From Hymenobacter amundsenii (GTDB lineage: Bacteria > Bacteroidota > Bacteroidia > Cytophagales > Hymenobacteraceae), in NCBI RefSeq assembly GCF_002204745.1, contig NZ_NIRR01000001.1, forward strand, positions 186,001 to 250,000: a DNA stretch of 64,000 nt. Direction: 5' to 3'. A model generated the notes under the pieces. It saw only the letters and a program-made list of their open reading frames with translations, was not told the DNA's origin and did no database searches. The stretch's first letter is position 1. Each line of letters starts with the position of its first letter. Both the position numbers and the translations under genes were made by a program. Below are positions 63,638 to 64,000 of this stretch, piece after piece.

Positions 63638-63666
63638 GAAGTGAGAAGTGAGAAGTGAGAAGTGAG
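63621..63666. repeat. TGAGAAG tandem repeat (six copies) overlapping the peptidase stop
   Basis: Six 7-bp units at 63621-63662 plus a partial copy. The first two units and part of the third are read as codons of the peptidase, which stops at 63637. Confidence 0.9.
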
Positions 63667-64000
63667 TACGGACGCATGGGCAGGTTATTCCGCCCGCTGA
63701 ATCGCGAGGGGCGCTGTATTCGCAGTGCGGTGGTGGTTTACTAGCTCCGGAAGGACGCCATATTTAGAAGTAAATCTCACGGCCCGTTATAACCCCAGAA
63801 GCACGGCTTAAACCGGTCAAGGACCGTATGTCGTCCATGCAAGGCGCTGCTTGTATACGTTTCCGTTTCTAGAGATACGGGTGTTCCTGCTGAGCTGGCA
63901 AACGACTATTGCGCTGTAACCACATCGATCCGCCACCGCTGCTTGCGCAGTGGGCACGGCTTACAATGCCCCGGTGGAGCCCAATGGGTGGCGTTGGCTG
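63667..64000. other. Unassigned end of window
   Basis: 334 bp with no supported open reading frame on either strand and no recognised RNA or mobile element. A gene might begin beyond the window edge. Confidence 0.6.

Noticed and set aside
63667-64000. Window end as an insertion-sequence fragment
   Set aside because: No transposase-like translation was found on either strand and no terminal inverted repeats were seen.

Overview
The window comes from a GC-rich member of the Bacteroidota, most likely Hymenobacter or a close relative. The evidence is a SprA-type type IX secretion (T9SS) translocon gene, cargo proteins with type A and type B T9SS sorting domains, -7 promoter boxes of the TAnnTTTG type in front of many genes, few Shine-Dalgarno sequences, and protein families largely confined to this phylum (DUF3078, DUF4292, TonB-MORN, SBBP/CHU_C). 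No tRNA, rRNA, CRISPR array or complete transposon was recognised. The genus is an inference.

Layout. 1-4.3 kb: a T9SS cargo protein, a non-coding stretch with a possible group II intron remnant, an alpha/beta hydrolase and a membrane SRPBCC protein. 4.3-6.2 kb: a two-gene cassette of an SMC/OLD-like ATPase and a small protein with a PD-(D/E)XK-like core, joined by a one-base overlap; this is the best candidate for an undescribed (defence-like) system. 6.2-10.7 kb: dxs, a flippase-like membrane protein, a lipoprotein and a LysM protein. 10.7-15.2 kb: a methionine/homoserine operon (metY-metX-hom) behind a promoter, a SAM-I-type riboswitch and a short open frame ending in four cysteine codons. 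15.3-23.9 kb: esterase, LD-carboxypeptidase, MutS-like ATPase, TonB protein, glutaminyl-cyclase-like M28 enzyme, cysS and a membrane endo/exonuclease/phosphatase protein. 24.0-27.5 kb: a large type B T9SS cargo gene split by a frameshift. 27.5-32.9 kb: rimP-nusA-infB. 33.2-35.3 kb: small secreted protein, DUF3078 protein, mscL. 35.5-43.7 kb: enoyl-CoA hydratase, lipid-linked sugar flippase, dut, sugar nucleotidyltransferase, TPR protein, DUF4292 lipoprotein and an EnvC-like amidase activator. 44-52.9 kb: GAF-LytTR regulator, two tatA-type genes, gatA, an MltD-like transglycosylase, a lipoprotein and malic enzyme. 53.1-63.6 kb: ruvA-sprA-gcvH-vanZ-M28 peptidase. The last 360 bp hold only a tandem repeat and unassigned sequence.

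How the genes fit together. Most of the window is core housekeeping and cell-envelope biology: isoprenoid precursor synthesis, methionine supply under SAM control, translation (rimP, nusA, infB, cysS, gatA), peptidoglycan turnover (LD-carboxypeptidase, MltD-like, EnvC-like) and T9SS export (SprA plus two cargos). Nine signal peptides in the window place Gln directly after the predicted signal peptidase I site, and a glutaminyl-cyclase-like enzyme that would cyclise such ends is encoded in the same window. Intergenic regions are unusually rich in long perfect or near-perfect palindromes and short tandem repeats, several in recurring sequence families; two of them enclose start codons.
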